A DNA stretch of 55,478 nt from JBBUX01 sp037445775 (GTDB taxonomy: Bacteria; Actinomycetota; Coriobacteriia; Anaerosomatales; PHET01): assembly GCA_037445775.1 (NCBI GenBank), contig JBBIJX010000006.1, positions 1-55,478 of the forward strand, in the 5' to 3' direction. Below, piece after piece: positions 26,261-34,943 of the stretch (its first letter is position 1; every line of letters begins with the position of its first letter). The notes beneath the pieces were generated by a model. That model saw nothing but the letters and a program-made list of their open reading frames with translations. It searched no databases and was not told where the DNA came from. The translations under genes and the position numbers were made by a program.

Positions 26261-28152
26261 GGGCTCACCGGTCCGCTTCCATCGGCGTCGATGAAGGTCT
26301 GAAACCACAGTTCGAGGGTGAGCAGACGCCAGATGAGCCAGTGGTGATCGGCGCGTCCTGTCTCGTGATCATCGAGCAGTTTCTCGACGGACTCAGCTGC
26401 CGTGTAGCCGCGTGAACGCGCCCGCGGGGACAGGAGAATCTCGCGCGTGGACGGCATGAGCCCGCGGCGAAGCCACTCTGCGAGTGGCGTTGGATACCCC
26501 TTCTTGTCACGACGCTCGAGGATGGACGACGGCAAGATGTCTCGCATCGCCTCTCTGAGCACCACCTTGGTCTCCCAGCCCCTGATCTTGGCCCAGTACG
26601 GGAGCGCCAGCCCGAACTCCACGAGACGGTAGTCGAGAAACGGGGTGCGCGCCTCGATGGAGAATGCCATCGAGTTACGATCCTCGTAGTGGAGAAGCGC
26701 AGGAATCGAGGCTCGTACCAGCGAGTCAACCAGGTTGGAGTTGAGGGGGTCGCGCATCGCGTCGGGCCGCGACGGAGGACGCATCGTCTGGGCGACACGG
26801 CCTGCGAACGCGGGATCGATGACACCAGCCGAGCCGCCTTCGAGACGGCGGGCGGTTCGGTAGACGGCGCGCAACCAGTTCGGGGCCCGGGTGCGGGCCG
26901 CTGCAAGCAGCGGGCTGCGCCCGCCAAGCTGCGCGCGGATCTCGCCGTACTCGTTCACCACTTGGCGCAAGCGGCCGACCCTGCCACGCACCACGTCGTG
27001 AAGAAGAGAGGCCGCGTAGTCCGCGTAGTAGCCCGTATAGCCGGCGAACACCTCATCACCGCCCTGGCCGTCGAGCAGCACCTTGACCTTGCCGTGGGCG
27101 AGCCGCATGACATGCCACTGAGAATAGATGCCCGGCGCCGCCGTCGGCTCATCCTGATGCCAGACGATGCGCGGCAGAAGCTCGAAGAAGTCCTCGCGAC
27201 GAGGCTCTACCCAGTGGGCATCGGTGCGAAAGAGACTCGCCGCATCCCTCGCGAACGAGCTCTCGTCCGAGTCCGTGTCGGGGTAGATCGACGTGAAGGT
27301 GCTCACGCGACGGTCCATCAGGCGATCGGCCAAGCCCACGATCGTCGAGGAGTCGATCCCGCCTGACAGGCATGTGCCCACCGGCACATCTGCCCGCAGC
27401 CGCAGGCGCACCGCGTCGGTCATCAGGTCGCGCAGCTGCTCACTCGCCGTGCGCATCTCTACCTCGTGAGCGAGCGCCGCCGCCGCCACGTCGTAATGCC
27501 GCCACATGCGGCGGGACCCATCGGGCGCCACCAACATGCTGTGCGAGGGTGGCAGCTGCCTGATTCCTCTGAAGAACGTCGCATCGTCCTCGTCGATCAG
27601 GCCGCTGTGAAGGAAGCGGTATATCGCCGCCTCGTTGGGCACCGCAAGCGACCGGTCGACGGCAAGCAGCGCCTTGATCTCCGACGCGAATGCGAAACCG
27701 TGCTGCGTCTCGGCCACATACAGTGGCTTGACGCCAAAACGGTCGCGACTGCAGAACACCTCGTTGGTTCGCAGGTCACAGATCGCGAAGGCCCACATGC
27801 CGTTGAACCGGGTGACGCAGTCGGGTCCCCATTGTTCGTAGGCGTGGAGAATGACTTCACTGTCGCCCGAAGAGATGATGTTGTGGCCGTTCGCCTCGAG
27901 CTGCTCGCGTAGTTCAACGTAGTTGTAGATCTCGCCGTTGAAGGCAAGTGCGTAGCGCCCGTCGGGAGTGAGCATAGGCTGGTGCGCGGCCTCACTGAGA
28001 TCGAGGATGGCGAGACGTGTGTGACCCAGCATGATGGGTCCGTGCGTCCACACTCCCGAAGAGTCCGGCCCGCGATGATGCAGTGCGGCAACCGCGCGCT
28101 CGATGCGCGGCGGCTCTGCCGACGAGCACACGAGTCCTACGATCCCGCACAT
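26257..28152 (-). CDS. asnB: AsnB-like glutamine-dependent amidotransferase
   Basis: 631 residues from ATG 28152; this start places the catalytic Cys at position 2 (MCGIVGLV), as required for class II amidotransferases, and rules out the longer frame. N-terminal glutaminase domain: HRGPDSSG and GHTRLAILDL, with NGEIYNY. C-terminal synthetase domain: ATP-binding LSGGIDSS (about 255-262) and GQGGDEVFAGY. In polysaccharide clusters such proteins (WbpS-like) convert a uronic acid carboxylate to an amide rather than making asparagine. The gene sits between a flippase gene and a GT4 gene, which supports that role, though it remains inference. Confidence 0.9.
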   Translation of the reverse strand: MCGIVGLVCSSAEPPRIERAVAALHHRGPDSSGVWTHGPIMLGHTRLAILDLSEAAHQPMLTPDGRYALAFNGEIYNYVELREQLEANGHNIISSGDSEVILHAYEQWGPDCVTRFNGMWAFAICDLRTNEVFCSRDRFGVKPLYVAETQHGFAFASEIKALLAVDRSLAVPNEAAIYRFLHSGLIDEDDATFFRGIRQLPPSHSMLVAPDGSRRMWRHYDVAAAALAHEVEMRTASEQLRDLMTDAVRLRLRADVPVGTCLSGGIDSSTIVGLADRLMDRRVSTFTSIYPDTDSDESSFARDAASLFRTDAHWVEPRREDFFELLPRIVWHQDEPTAAPGIYSQWHVMRLAHGKVKVLLDGQGGDEVFAGYTGYYADYAASLLHDVVRGRVGRLRQVVNEYGEIRAQLGGRSPLLAAARTRAPNWLRAVYRTARRLEGGSAGVIDPAFAGRVAQTMRPPSRPDAMRDPLNSNLVDSLVRASIPALLHYEDRNSMAFSIEARTPFLDYRLVEFGLALPYWAKIRGWETKVVLREAMRDILPSSILERRDKKGYPTPLAEWLRRGLMPSTREILLSPRARSRGYTAAESVEKLLDDHETGRADHHWLIWRLLTLELWFQTFIDADGSGPVSP

Positions 28153-28153
28153 G

Positions 28154-29461
28154 TCAGACACCGGCCCTTCGCTCGGCAAGGGTGCGCCTGATCGCGCCCA
28201 CGACGACGCCGTAGTCGGATCTCCGCGGAACGATAGCCGTGGCAGCCCGCTGTCCACTGACTTTGCCGAAGGCCAACACCATGAACGCTGCACCGCAGCT
28301 GTACGAGAGCAGCGATGAAAGACCCGCCCCCGCAATGCCCAGCCGTGGGAGGAGGAGCACGTTCGCTACGACGTTGATCATCAGGTTCACAAACCACGCA
28401 TATGTCGCGTACACCGGTATTCCTGATCCCATGACATACGCGGACAGTGTGGCGTTCACCGAGTAGGGAATCATCGCTGGCACAAGCAGTGCCAAAGGTA
28501 TCGCGGCATCCGCGAACTCACTACCGAACACCGGTCCGATGAGCGGAACGGCCACCACGTAGACTGCGAGGGCGAGCAGCCCGACCAAGGGCCACGCCGT
28601 TCGCGTGAGCCGCGCGGAGAGCTCGGCTGCGCCAGCGCCTTCCCCGGCGACCTTGGGCATCAGGACACCGGAGAGCGCATTGGGGACGAAGGTGGCCAAC
28701 TGGGCAAAAGTCACAGCAATCGTGTAGACCCCAACTGCACCAGGACCAAGGAAGAGTGCGATCAGGAACAGATCCTGTCGCAGGGAGAGGTACTGCGCGA
28801 TGCTGGAGAGCCACGCGGCCAAGCCGAACCGAAGCCCCGCGGGCACGAGTTCACGCAGCGGCGTGCGTCCTGGTCGCCTGTGGCTCCATGCGATGGCCGA
28901 GAATCCAGCGACGGACAGCAGCACACTGCTCAGCCATACGAGAATCGCGAGGTGCACCATCAACAGTCCCGCAAGCGCAAGAACCGAGTCAACCGCGAGC
29001 TGGTAGAGAACCGCGCATATTGTGACAAGCGACGAGCGCCTGACATCCCCCTTGGCCACTCCAAACGGACCGAGCATCATGACTGGGACGGTGAACGCAA
29101 TCCCGCCGAGGGCGGCAAGCAGAAGGCCGTTGTCTTCACTGCGGAACAACGCATGCGCCAGCGAGGCCGGGGCGGCAAGAATGAAGAAGGTTGTCAGGAG
29201 ACCGGCCGTCGTTGACATCAGCGCCGCAACCTTGAGCGCGCCACGGCCGTCAACCGTGCCCTTGGCCGCGAAGTACGACAGAGCGCTGGGCAGGCCGAGA
29301 CAGAGAACGAGCGCTCCGGATTCGGCGACAAGTTGTACGATCGAAAGCGAGCCTTTGCCAGCAGGCCCCAGTGATCGTGCGAGCAGAACGCTCAAGGGGA
29401 AGCCCACGAGGACGTTCGTCACCTGCACAAGCAATAGCCACGCGGCGCTTCTGATTCTCAT
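28154..29461 (-). CDS. Wzx-type oligosaccharide flippase (MATE/MVF superfamily)
   Basis: 435 residues from ATG 29461. About 12 to 14 transmembrane helices; LLVQVTNVLVGFPLSVLLAR and LGPAGKGSLSIVQLVAESG at the N-terminus match the polysaccharide transporter family. Wzx exchanges lipid-linked repeat units to the outer face, where a Wzy-like polymerase (candidate at 10.9-13.1 kb) joins them. It ends two bases before the asnB start and has a 76-base space upstream. No second flippase or ABC exporter is seen, so this is the probable export route. Confidence 0.88.
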   Translation of the reverse strand: MRIRSAAWLLLVQVTNVLVGFPLSVLLARSLGPAGKGSLSIVQLVAESGALVLCLGLPSALSYFAAKGTVDGRGALKVAALMSTTAGLLTTFFILAAPASLAHALFRSEDNGLLLAALGGIAFTVPVMMLGPFGVAKGDVRRSSLVTICAVLYQLAVDSVLALAGLLMVHLAILVWLSSVLLSVAGFSAIAWSHRRPGRTPLRELVPAGLRFGLAAWLSSIAQYLSLRQDLFLIALFLGPGAVGVYTIAVTFAQLATFVPNALSGVLMPKVAGEGAGAAELSARLTRTAWPLVGLLALAVYVVAVPLIGPVFGSEFADAAIPLALLVPAMIPYSVNATLSAYVMGSGIPVYATYAWFVNLMINVVANVLLLPRLGIAGAGLSSLLSYSCGAAFMVLAFGKVSGQRAATAIVPRRSDYGVVVGAIRRTLAERRAGV

Positions 29462-29537
29462 GCATCCATCGTAGTGCAACCAGCACCGTCTGGCATTCCG
29501 AAGCCAGGGACGCGGCGACGTGAAGAACAACGAGTGG

Positions 29538-30602
29538 CTAGGCGCCTAGCGCTTCGACGCACCTTCCGGCTGCATGCCCGTCACCGTAGACCTGAGGGCG
29601 TTCGCGCCGGCAATCTGACGGCAGCGTCGCCGCCGCCAGGATGCGTTCCATGTCCGTCCCCACGAGAGTGTTCCACCCCAGCTCCACCGTCTCAACCCAC
29701 TCCGTCTCCTCGCGCAGCGTCACGCATGGCACGCCGAAGAAGTACGCCTCCTTCTGCATCCCGCCGGAGTCCGTGAGCAGAGCGCGCGCCTCACGCAGCA
29801 GAGCGTTTGTATCGAGGTACGACAGCGGCTCGGTGACCCGCAGCGAGGGCACGGCCTCAATGAACGCATGCAGACCAAAGCGCAGCACATTGTTTCTGGT
29901 GCGCGGGTGCATAGGCCAGATGACGGGGTACGGCAGTTGGGCGAGCGCTCGAACGACCTGGGCAAGCTGCCCCGGGTCGTCGCTCGTCGCCTGCCGGTGC
30001 ACGGTCGCAAGGTAGTAGCTCTTGGCTTCCACGCCGTGTGCCGCCAGCACCGGGGCGGAGTCAACTCGTTCGGCGAAGTGGCGCGCGGTGTCGAGCATGA
30101 CGTCGCCCACCTGATGCACACCCTCCGTGATGCCTTCGCTCTGCAGGTTGATCACGGCGGCATCCGTGGGGCAGAGCAGCACGTCGGACAGGTGGTCGAC
30201 CAGCACCCGGTTGACCTCCTCGGGCATCGACCGGTTGAACGAGCGCAGTCCCGCCTCGACGTGGGCGACGGGGATCTGCAACTTCGCTGCCGCGAGACCC
30301 GCCGCGAGCGTCGTGTTCGTGTCCCCGTAGACGAGCACCACATCCGGGCGCACCTCGAGGAGCAGCTCCTCGAGGAGTCCCAGCATCTCGCCGGTCATCC
30401 GGCCGTGTCCGCCGCCGCCCACGCCAAGGTTGTAGTCGGGCGCGGGGATCTCGAGCTCGTCGAAGAACACCTGCGACATCTCGTGGTCGAAATGCTGACC
30501 GGAGTGGACGAGAATCTCCTCGTGGCGCTCGCGAAGCGCCCTGCAGACAGGCGCCGCCTTTATGAACTGAGGGCGCGCTCCGACGACCGAGACGACGCGC
30601 AC
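29538..30602 (-). CDS. non-hydrolysing UDP-GlcNAc 2-epimerase family (WecB/WbpI-like)
   Basis: 354 residues, GTG start. GARPQFIKAAP at the N-terminus, HSGQHFDHEMS, VYGDTNTTLAA, HVEAGLRSF and LTDSGGMQKEA are the standard epimerase motifs. WecB interconverts UDP-GlcNAc and UDP-ManNAc; WbpI acts on UDP-2,3-diacetamido-glucuronate to give the manno form. The neighbours encode the WbpB-, WbpE-, WbpD- and WbpA-like steps, so the WbpI role is favoured. It begins three bases after the stop of the WbpB-like gene. Substrate distinction needs biochemistry. Confidence 0.9.
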   Translation of the reverse strand: MRVVSVVGARPQFIKAAPVCRALRERHEEILVHSGQHFDHEMSQVFFDELEIPAPDYNLGVGGGGHGRMTGEMLGLLEELLLEVRPDVVLVYGDTNTTLAAGLAAAKLQIPVAHVEAGLRSFNRSMPEEVNRVLVDHLSDVLLCPTDAAVINLQSEGITEGVHQVGDVMLDTARHFAERVDSAPVLAAHGVEAKSYYLATVHRQATSDDPGQLAQVVRALAQLPYPVIWPMHPRTRNNVLRFGLHAFIEAVPSLRVTEPLSYLDTNALLREARALLTDSGGMQKEAYFFGVPCVTLREETEWVETVELGWNTLVGTDMERILAAATLPSDCRRERPQVYGDGHAAGRCVEALGA

Positions 30603-30605
30603 CGC

Positions 30606-31625
30606 CTACACGTCCAGCCGAATCGCGACCGGCGCCCCGCCCGCTGCGATCGACTCGTCGACCGCCTCGAGCACGCGGACCACGGCGAGCCCGTCGCGCC
30701 CGCTTGAGCGCGAGGCGCACGCGCCCCGTGTGCAATCGACGAAGTGGTTGAGTTCGGCGCCCAGGGGTTCGGCCATTTTCAGGTATGGCACCGTGATGTC
30801 GCCGAAGCGAAGCGTCAGGTCCTCCCCATAGGCGAGCGCCTCCGCCGGAGCCACACCCTTGTCGTAGATCCAGATCTTCTCGGTGGACTGCATATCGTCG
30901 AAGACGAGCATCTTCTTCGTGCCCACGACCGTCATCTTTCGCGTCTTGTGCGGATCGAGCCACGAGACGTGGATGTTGACCATACGCCCGCTTGCGAAGT
31001 GCAGGTTCGCGAAGACCGTGTCCTCGACGCCGTCGTGGAGGTAGGCCGCGCCCGAGGCGCTGACGCTTTGCGGCACCTCGCCCAGGAGGTGCAACGCCAT
31101 CGAGACGTCGTGGGGCGCGAGCGACCAGAACGCGTTCTCATGGGTGCGCACCTTGCCCAGGTTCAGGCGCTGCAGGTACAGGTAGAGCACGTCGCCCAGC
31201 TCGCCGGAGTCGATGTAGTCGTGGATCCACTCGATGGCGGCGTGGTAGAGCATGAGGTGGCCCACCATGAGGGTGACGCCGCGTTCCTCGGCAAGCCGGA
31301 CGAGTTCAGTGGCGTGGGCCGACGTGAGAGTGAGCGGCTTCTCGACGAATGTATGCTTGCCGGCCTCGATAGCGGCCCGAGCAAGCGCGAAGTGCGAGGG
31401 TGCCGATGTCGCGATCACCACCGCCTCGATGTCGAGCGCGAGGAGTTCGGCCATGTCCGTGAATACCGGTACGCCAGGGTAGGCCACAGCGGCCTTCGCC
31501 CGGTTGCCCTCACTCGCGTCGCATATGGCGACAAGGTCTGTCACCGCGAGCCTGTCGAGGTTCCTGACCAGGTTCGGACCCCAGTAGCCGAAGCCCACAG
31601 CGCCCACGCGAAGCGGTTGCGTCAC
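30606..31625 (-). CDS. Gfo/Idh/MocA oxidoreductase, WbpB-like (second copy)
   Basis: 339 residues from GTG 31625, overlapping the stop of the DUF4143 gene (GTGA); the long upstream frame is false. Rossmann signature GFGYWGPNLVRN (about residues 11-22), EKPLT near residue 97. It is a clear but diverged paralogue of the plus-strand gene at 22.9 kb, with extra charged C-terminal residues. Predicted to oxidise C3 of a UDP-uronic acid; NAD is regenerated with 2-oxoglutarate in the known WbpB reaction. Confidence 0.86.
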   Translation of the reverse strand: MTQPLRVGAVGFGYWGPNLVRNLDRLAVTDLVAICDASEGNRAKAAVAYPGVPVFTDMAELLALDIEAVVIATSAPSHFALARAAIEAGKHTFVEKPLTLTSAHATELVRLAEERGVTLMVGHLMLYHAAIEWIHDYIDSGELGDVLYLYLQRLNLGKVRTHENAFWSLAPHDVSMALHLLGEVPQSVSASGAAYLHDGVEDTVFANLHFASGRMVNIHVSWLDPHKTRKMTVVGTKKMLVFDDMQSTEKIWIYDKGVAPAEALAYGEDLTLRFGDITVPYLKMAEPLGAELNHFVDCTRGACASRSSGRDGLAVVRVLEAVDESIAAGGAPVAIRLDV

Positions 31626-32923
31626 TCGTCCACGCCCTTTCGATGAGACTGGGTTCGTGCTGTCGGGGCAGATGCTTGTGCGGACCATAGTGCGCTCACG
31701 GGAAGCGCCGTAAGCCCTTCCCCGAACGGGACTGTGTCTGAACCAGTGTAGAGCACGACGCCTCGCCTGAACCGCACTCCTGCCGCATCGCGTAGTGCAT
31801 GAAGGCCAGCGAAGTCCGATGACGATATCGTCGATGAGGCCTTGACCTCGACACCAACCACCGCACCGCGCGCATCTTCTAGCACGATATCCACTTCCGC
31901 TACATCGGTGCGATAGTGGGACAACTGTATGAGCCCCGGCGACCAAGAGGCCTGCTTGAGCAACTCTGCTGCAACGAACGACTCAAGAACGTGGCCCAGG
32001 GCGTCGGGCTCTTCGAGCAAGCGCCCGGCATCGACCCGGAGCAGATGGCACAACAAGCCGCTGTCGGTGAGCAGCGGTTTTGGCCGCTTGCTCGCCCTCC
32101 GCGCCATGTCGCTTGACCACGCGGGCAACAAGGTCAACACATGAGTCGCAACCAGAAGCGCGAGGTAGCGATCGAGAGTGGCACGTTTGATCTCTGTGAG
32201 CCGACCGATCTCTGAGAGGTTCACAAGCCGCATGGATCGTCCGGCCAGTGTCCGCAGCAGGCGCGGTATCGCGAGACGGTCGGCGATATCGGAGATTCGA
32301 GGGACGTCTCGCTCGACGATGCGAACGAGGTAGTCCTCCAGCCACCTGGAGCGCACCGCGGCATCCGCCAAGGCGGTCACTTCGGGGTAGCCGCCGACCT
32401 CGATTCGCGCAATCAACTTGGATCTCGATTCGCGTTCCCCCCGCAGGGTGAGCGGCCCCTCAAGGAACAGCGTCGCGAGCGAGTTCTCGGGCAGGTCGGT
32501 CAGCTCCCCTTGGGACAGAGGCCACAACGACACGGTTCTCGCGCGACCCGCGAGCGTTTCCGAGCTTCGCGGCATGAGCATCGGGTCGGCCGAGCCGGTG
32601 AGCAAGAACCGACCGGACCCCCTGTCGACGTCAACTGCGGCTTTGATGGCTCGGAAGAGACCTGGCGCAAGCTGCGCCTCGTCGATGATGACCGGCTCGG
32701 ATTCAATCCCTTCGATGAACCCCTTCGGGTCGACGGTCGCAGCTTCCAGAATCGTGAAGTCGTCAAGCGTGATGTAGCGGGCCGGATGGGCCTGAGCCAG
32801 CATGTCGCGCACGAGCGTGCTCTTGCCCGTCTGTCGTGGACCGGTCAGTGCGACGACCGGCGCCTCGGAGAGTGCGGTCAAGAGCACCTCGGTTATCCCG
32901 CGCGGATGAAGATGTGGCGTCAT
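31622..32923 (-). CDS. ATP-binding protein, AAA-like with DUF4143
   Basis: 433 residues from ATG 32923, with a GAGG site five bases upstream (a GTG two codons earlier is possible). N-terminal P-loop GPRQTGKST (about 30-38), Walker B PVIIDEAQ (about 80-87), sensor LLTGSAD. The C-terminal DUF4143 region contains a restriction-endonuclease-like core (AEVDIVLED, GVEVKAS). These are common solitary mobile-island proteins of unknown biological role. It overlaps the WbpB-like gene by four bases (GTGA) and so is now co-translated with polysaccharide genes. Confidence 0.9.
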   Translation of the reverse strand: MTPHLHPRGITEVLLTALSEAPVVALTGPRQTGKSTLVRDMLAQAHPARYITLDDFTILEAATVDPKGFIEGIESEPVIIDEAQLAPGLFRAIKAAVDVDRGSGRFLLTGSADPMLMPRSSETLAGRARTVSLWPLSQGELTDLPENSLATLFLEGPLTLRGERESRSKLIARIEVGGYPEVTALADAAVRSRWLEDYLVRIVERDVPRISDIADRLAIPRLLRTLAGRSMRLVNLSEIGRLTEIKRATLDRYLALLVATHVLTLLPAWSSDMARRASKRPKPLLTDSGLLCHLLRVDAGRLLEEPDALGHVLESFVAAELLKQASWSPGLIQLSHYRTDVAEVDIVLEDARGAVVGVEVKASSTISSSDFAGLHALRDAAGVRFRRGVVLYTGSDTVPFGEGLTALPVSALWSAQASAPTARTQSHRKGVDE

Positions 32924-32987
32924 GCACACCTCACTTTCCCATCGTGCGGTAAGAATTTTACCACACCGTGAGAAGACCGCTCATCGT

Positions 32988-34190
32988 CTATCCCGTGCAA
33001 TACGGCACCGAGTCCTCGCGAACCTCATCACCTTGGGTGCGATGCGCGAGAGCGGTGATCAACGCGTTGCTGCGCTCGCAGAAGCCGGACGCGGGAAGCA
33101 GCGTGCGGTCAACGCCCGCGGATTCAGCGACGGCGTCGAGGAGCCGGTCCGTGCCCACGTAGTGCGCCGACCGCCCACCGCCCCTGGGCTCGAGGAGCCC
33201 TGCTGCGACCAGCCTGCGCAGGTCCTGCATCGCCGTGACGTCCGAGACATCAGCCATACCCCGGTAGTAGCGGTTGGTCAGCTCCCGGCCGAACATAGCG
33301 TCGTAGAGGGCGTGCGTGGCACGCTCCTGCAGGTACAGCTCATGTACGGCGAGATCGGCAAGAAGCGTCCAGAGTGCACGCTCGGTGGCGTTGCGGAGCG
33401 ACAGCGCGTGGGCCTGCGTAGCCTGAGCCGTCACATGCGCCTGCACGAACAGTGTGACGTCCACACGATCATCGAACGAGTCACCTAAGCACTCGAACGC
33501 GGCATAGTGGTCTCCAGGACGCCTGCCCCACCACTCCTCGAGACTCGTGAACTGCGGCGCCCGGAAGCCGCCCCGGAGCATGGCCAGTGAGGCGACCACG
33601 CGGGCCGTCCGCCCGTTCCCATCGCGGAATGGATGGATTCCGGCCAGTCGCACGTGTGCGAGTGCGCTCAGGACGGGTGGAGCTTCGTCGGTCTGCGTCA
33701 GCCACTCGCACAGCTCGTCGAGCAGTGCCGGCACGTCTTCAGGCGGTGGAGGCAGATACACCTGCGCACCCGTCGCCCGATTGGCGAGCCAGTTCTGGAC
33801 CCCGCGCATGCGGCCGGCCTCTGCGGCGAACGAGCCACTCATCACGCTCCGATGGAGCGCCAGCACCAACTCGCGCTGCCAGGCGAAGCCTGGGTCATCG
33901 GCGCGATGTAGCGCGAGGCCCATCGCGTCTCGGTATCCCAGGACTGCCTCGGCGTCTGCCTCACTGACTGTCGCGGGCCGGTCGCCAACAAGGATACGGC
34001 GCGCCTCATCGGCGGTGACGCTCACGCCCTCGAGACCGACGGATGCCGAGACCGCCTCGGCCTCAAGATCACCTCGAGTCCGCCCGCGCCAGACTCGAGG
34101 CAGAGGACCCTGCCTGTCGATGTCCCGACGGAGCTGCTCGATGTGATCGAGCTGTTCGGCGATGTCGCAAGTGAGGTGATATCGGTACAC
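32988..34190 (-). CDS. Fic family protein (AMP transferase type)
   Basis: 400 residues if started at GTG 34190; a TTG at 34256 is possible but lies inside the predicted promoter. The core signature HPFRDGNGRTAR is intact (catalytic His in the HxFx(D/E)GNGR motif), as is the upstream loop QVYLPPPPEDVPALLDEL used for target docking. An N-terminal SVGLEG fits the (S/T)xxxE(G/N) autoinhibitory helix of class II Fic proteins. The C-terminal region (residues about 290-385) looks like a winged helix (YYRGMADVSDVTAMQDLRRLV). It AMPylates or otherwise modifies an unknown protein. Located with other TA/defence-type genes. Confidence 0.9.
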   Translation of the reverse strand: MYRYHLTCDIAEQLDHIEQLRRDIDRQGPLPRVWRGRTRGDLEAEAVSASVGLEGVSVTADEARRILVGDRPATVSEADAEAVLGYRDAMGLALHRADDPGFAWQRELVLALHRSVMSGSFAAEAGRMRGVQNWLANRATGAQVYLPPPPEDVPALLDELCEWLTQTDEAPPVLSALAHVRLAGIHPFRDGNGRTARVVASLAMLRGGFRAPQFTSLEEWWGRRPGDHYAAFECLGDSFDDRVDVTLFVQAHVTAQATQAHALSLRNATERALWTLLADLAVHELYLQERATHALYDAMFGRELTNRYYRGMADVSDVTAMQDLRRLVAAGLLEPRGGGRSAHYVGTDRLLDAVAESAGVDRTLLPASGFCERSNALITALAHRTQGDEVREDSVPYCTG

Positions 34191-34227
34191 GACGAACCCG
34201 ATTCGTTTGGCGATTAAACCATATAAC

Positions 34228-34256
34228 ACTTTAGCGAATAGGTGCTTAACTGCCAA
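34228..34256 (-). promoter_or_regulatory. promoter of the Fic gene
   Basis: Minus strand TTGGCA (34251-34256), 17-base spacer, TAAAGT (34228-34233), in a markedly AT-rich patch. This placement argues for the downstream GTG as the Fic start. The same patch contains TTCGCTAA, similar to TTCGCTTA in the HTH-DUF6922 promoter. Confidence 0.5.
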
Positions 34257-34286
34257 GAGCGACAGGCGTGAGCGAATGGAGCGGTA

Positions 34287-34943
34287 TCAGGACACGATCT
34301 TGTCGAGCAGTGCCTGGGCTTGGTCGAGAGCGTAGCGCCTGACCTGACTCCACGAGTAGGGCCGCAACATAATTGGCTCCGGCTCCGCTTCGGCGTCATC
34401 GAAGTAGGCAAGAGAGCGAGCGATGTGCACCTCGTTGAACGACGTGCCTGGGAACTTCCGAGTGAGCACCGACGCGATCTCCAGCGGCGTGATGCCCCGT
34501 TCACCAAGGTAGTAGAGATCGATGAAGTCTTTGCGACCGCCGCGCTGCGAGACCGCAACGAGCTTCATGCACCCAATGTCGAGTAGCGACGCGAGCGGAA
34601 TGCCGAACCGTGTCTCGAGGGGTGGATCGAGTAACGGATAGGCGTAGTGGAACAGACTCGTCCTCACGCCGCCCACGGCGCCTACAAATGTCCCCGGTTC
34701 GGCACGGTCAACCGCGAATTCACCCACCGACGCGAGGGCGGGCTGCACCAGGTCGAACGACCACGGTCTCTCCGTGAACAGATCCAGACCGAGTGACCTG
34801 CGATGTCCCATCTGAAGCGCCGCTGCGGTTTCACCTGCAAGGTAGAACTGGCGCAGCTCAGGCTGTTGGCCAAGGTTCTCGAACACCTCGACGGAGCGCG
34901 CGTCGAGCACCTCTTCGTGCAAGGACGCGAACTCACGCGGCAC
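34287..34943 (-). CDS. AbiEii/DUF1814-like nucleotidyltransferase with altered active site
   Basis: 218 residues from GTG. It matches the short AbiEii-like nucleotidyltransferase group: YLAG.TAAALQMGHRRS near residues 34-50 and MKLVAVSQRGGRKDFIDLYYL near residues 125-145. The usual GGT becomes GET and the usual SxDxDxF becomes SLGLDLF, so one of the two metal-binding Asp residues is missing. It overlaps the HTH-DUF6922 gene by 11 bases, the arrangement of a type IV-like AbiE toxin-antitoxin pair. Either a degenerate toxin or a divergent subgroup with altered chemistry. Confidence 0.75.
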   Translation of the reverse strand: MPREFASLHEEVLDARSVEVFENLGQQPELRQFYLAGETAAALQMGHRRSLGLDLFTERPWSFDLVQPALASVGEFAVDRAEPGTFVGAVGGVRTSLFHYAYPLLDPPLETRFGIPLASLLDIGCMKLVAVSQRGGRKDFIDLYYLGERGITPLEIASVLTRKFPGTSFNEVHIARSLAYFDDAEAEPEPIMLRPYSWSQVRRYALDQAQALLDKIVS

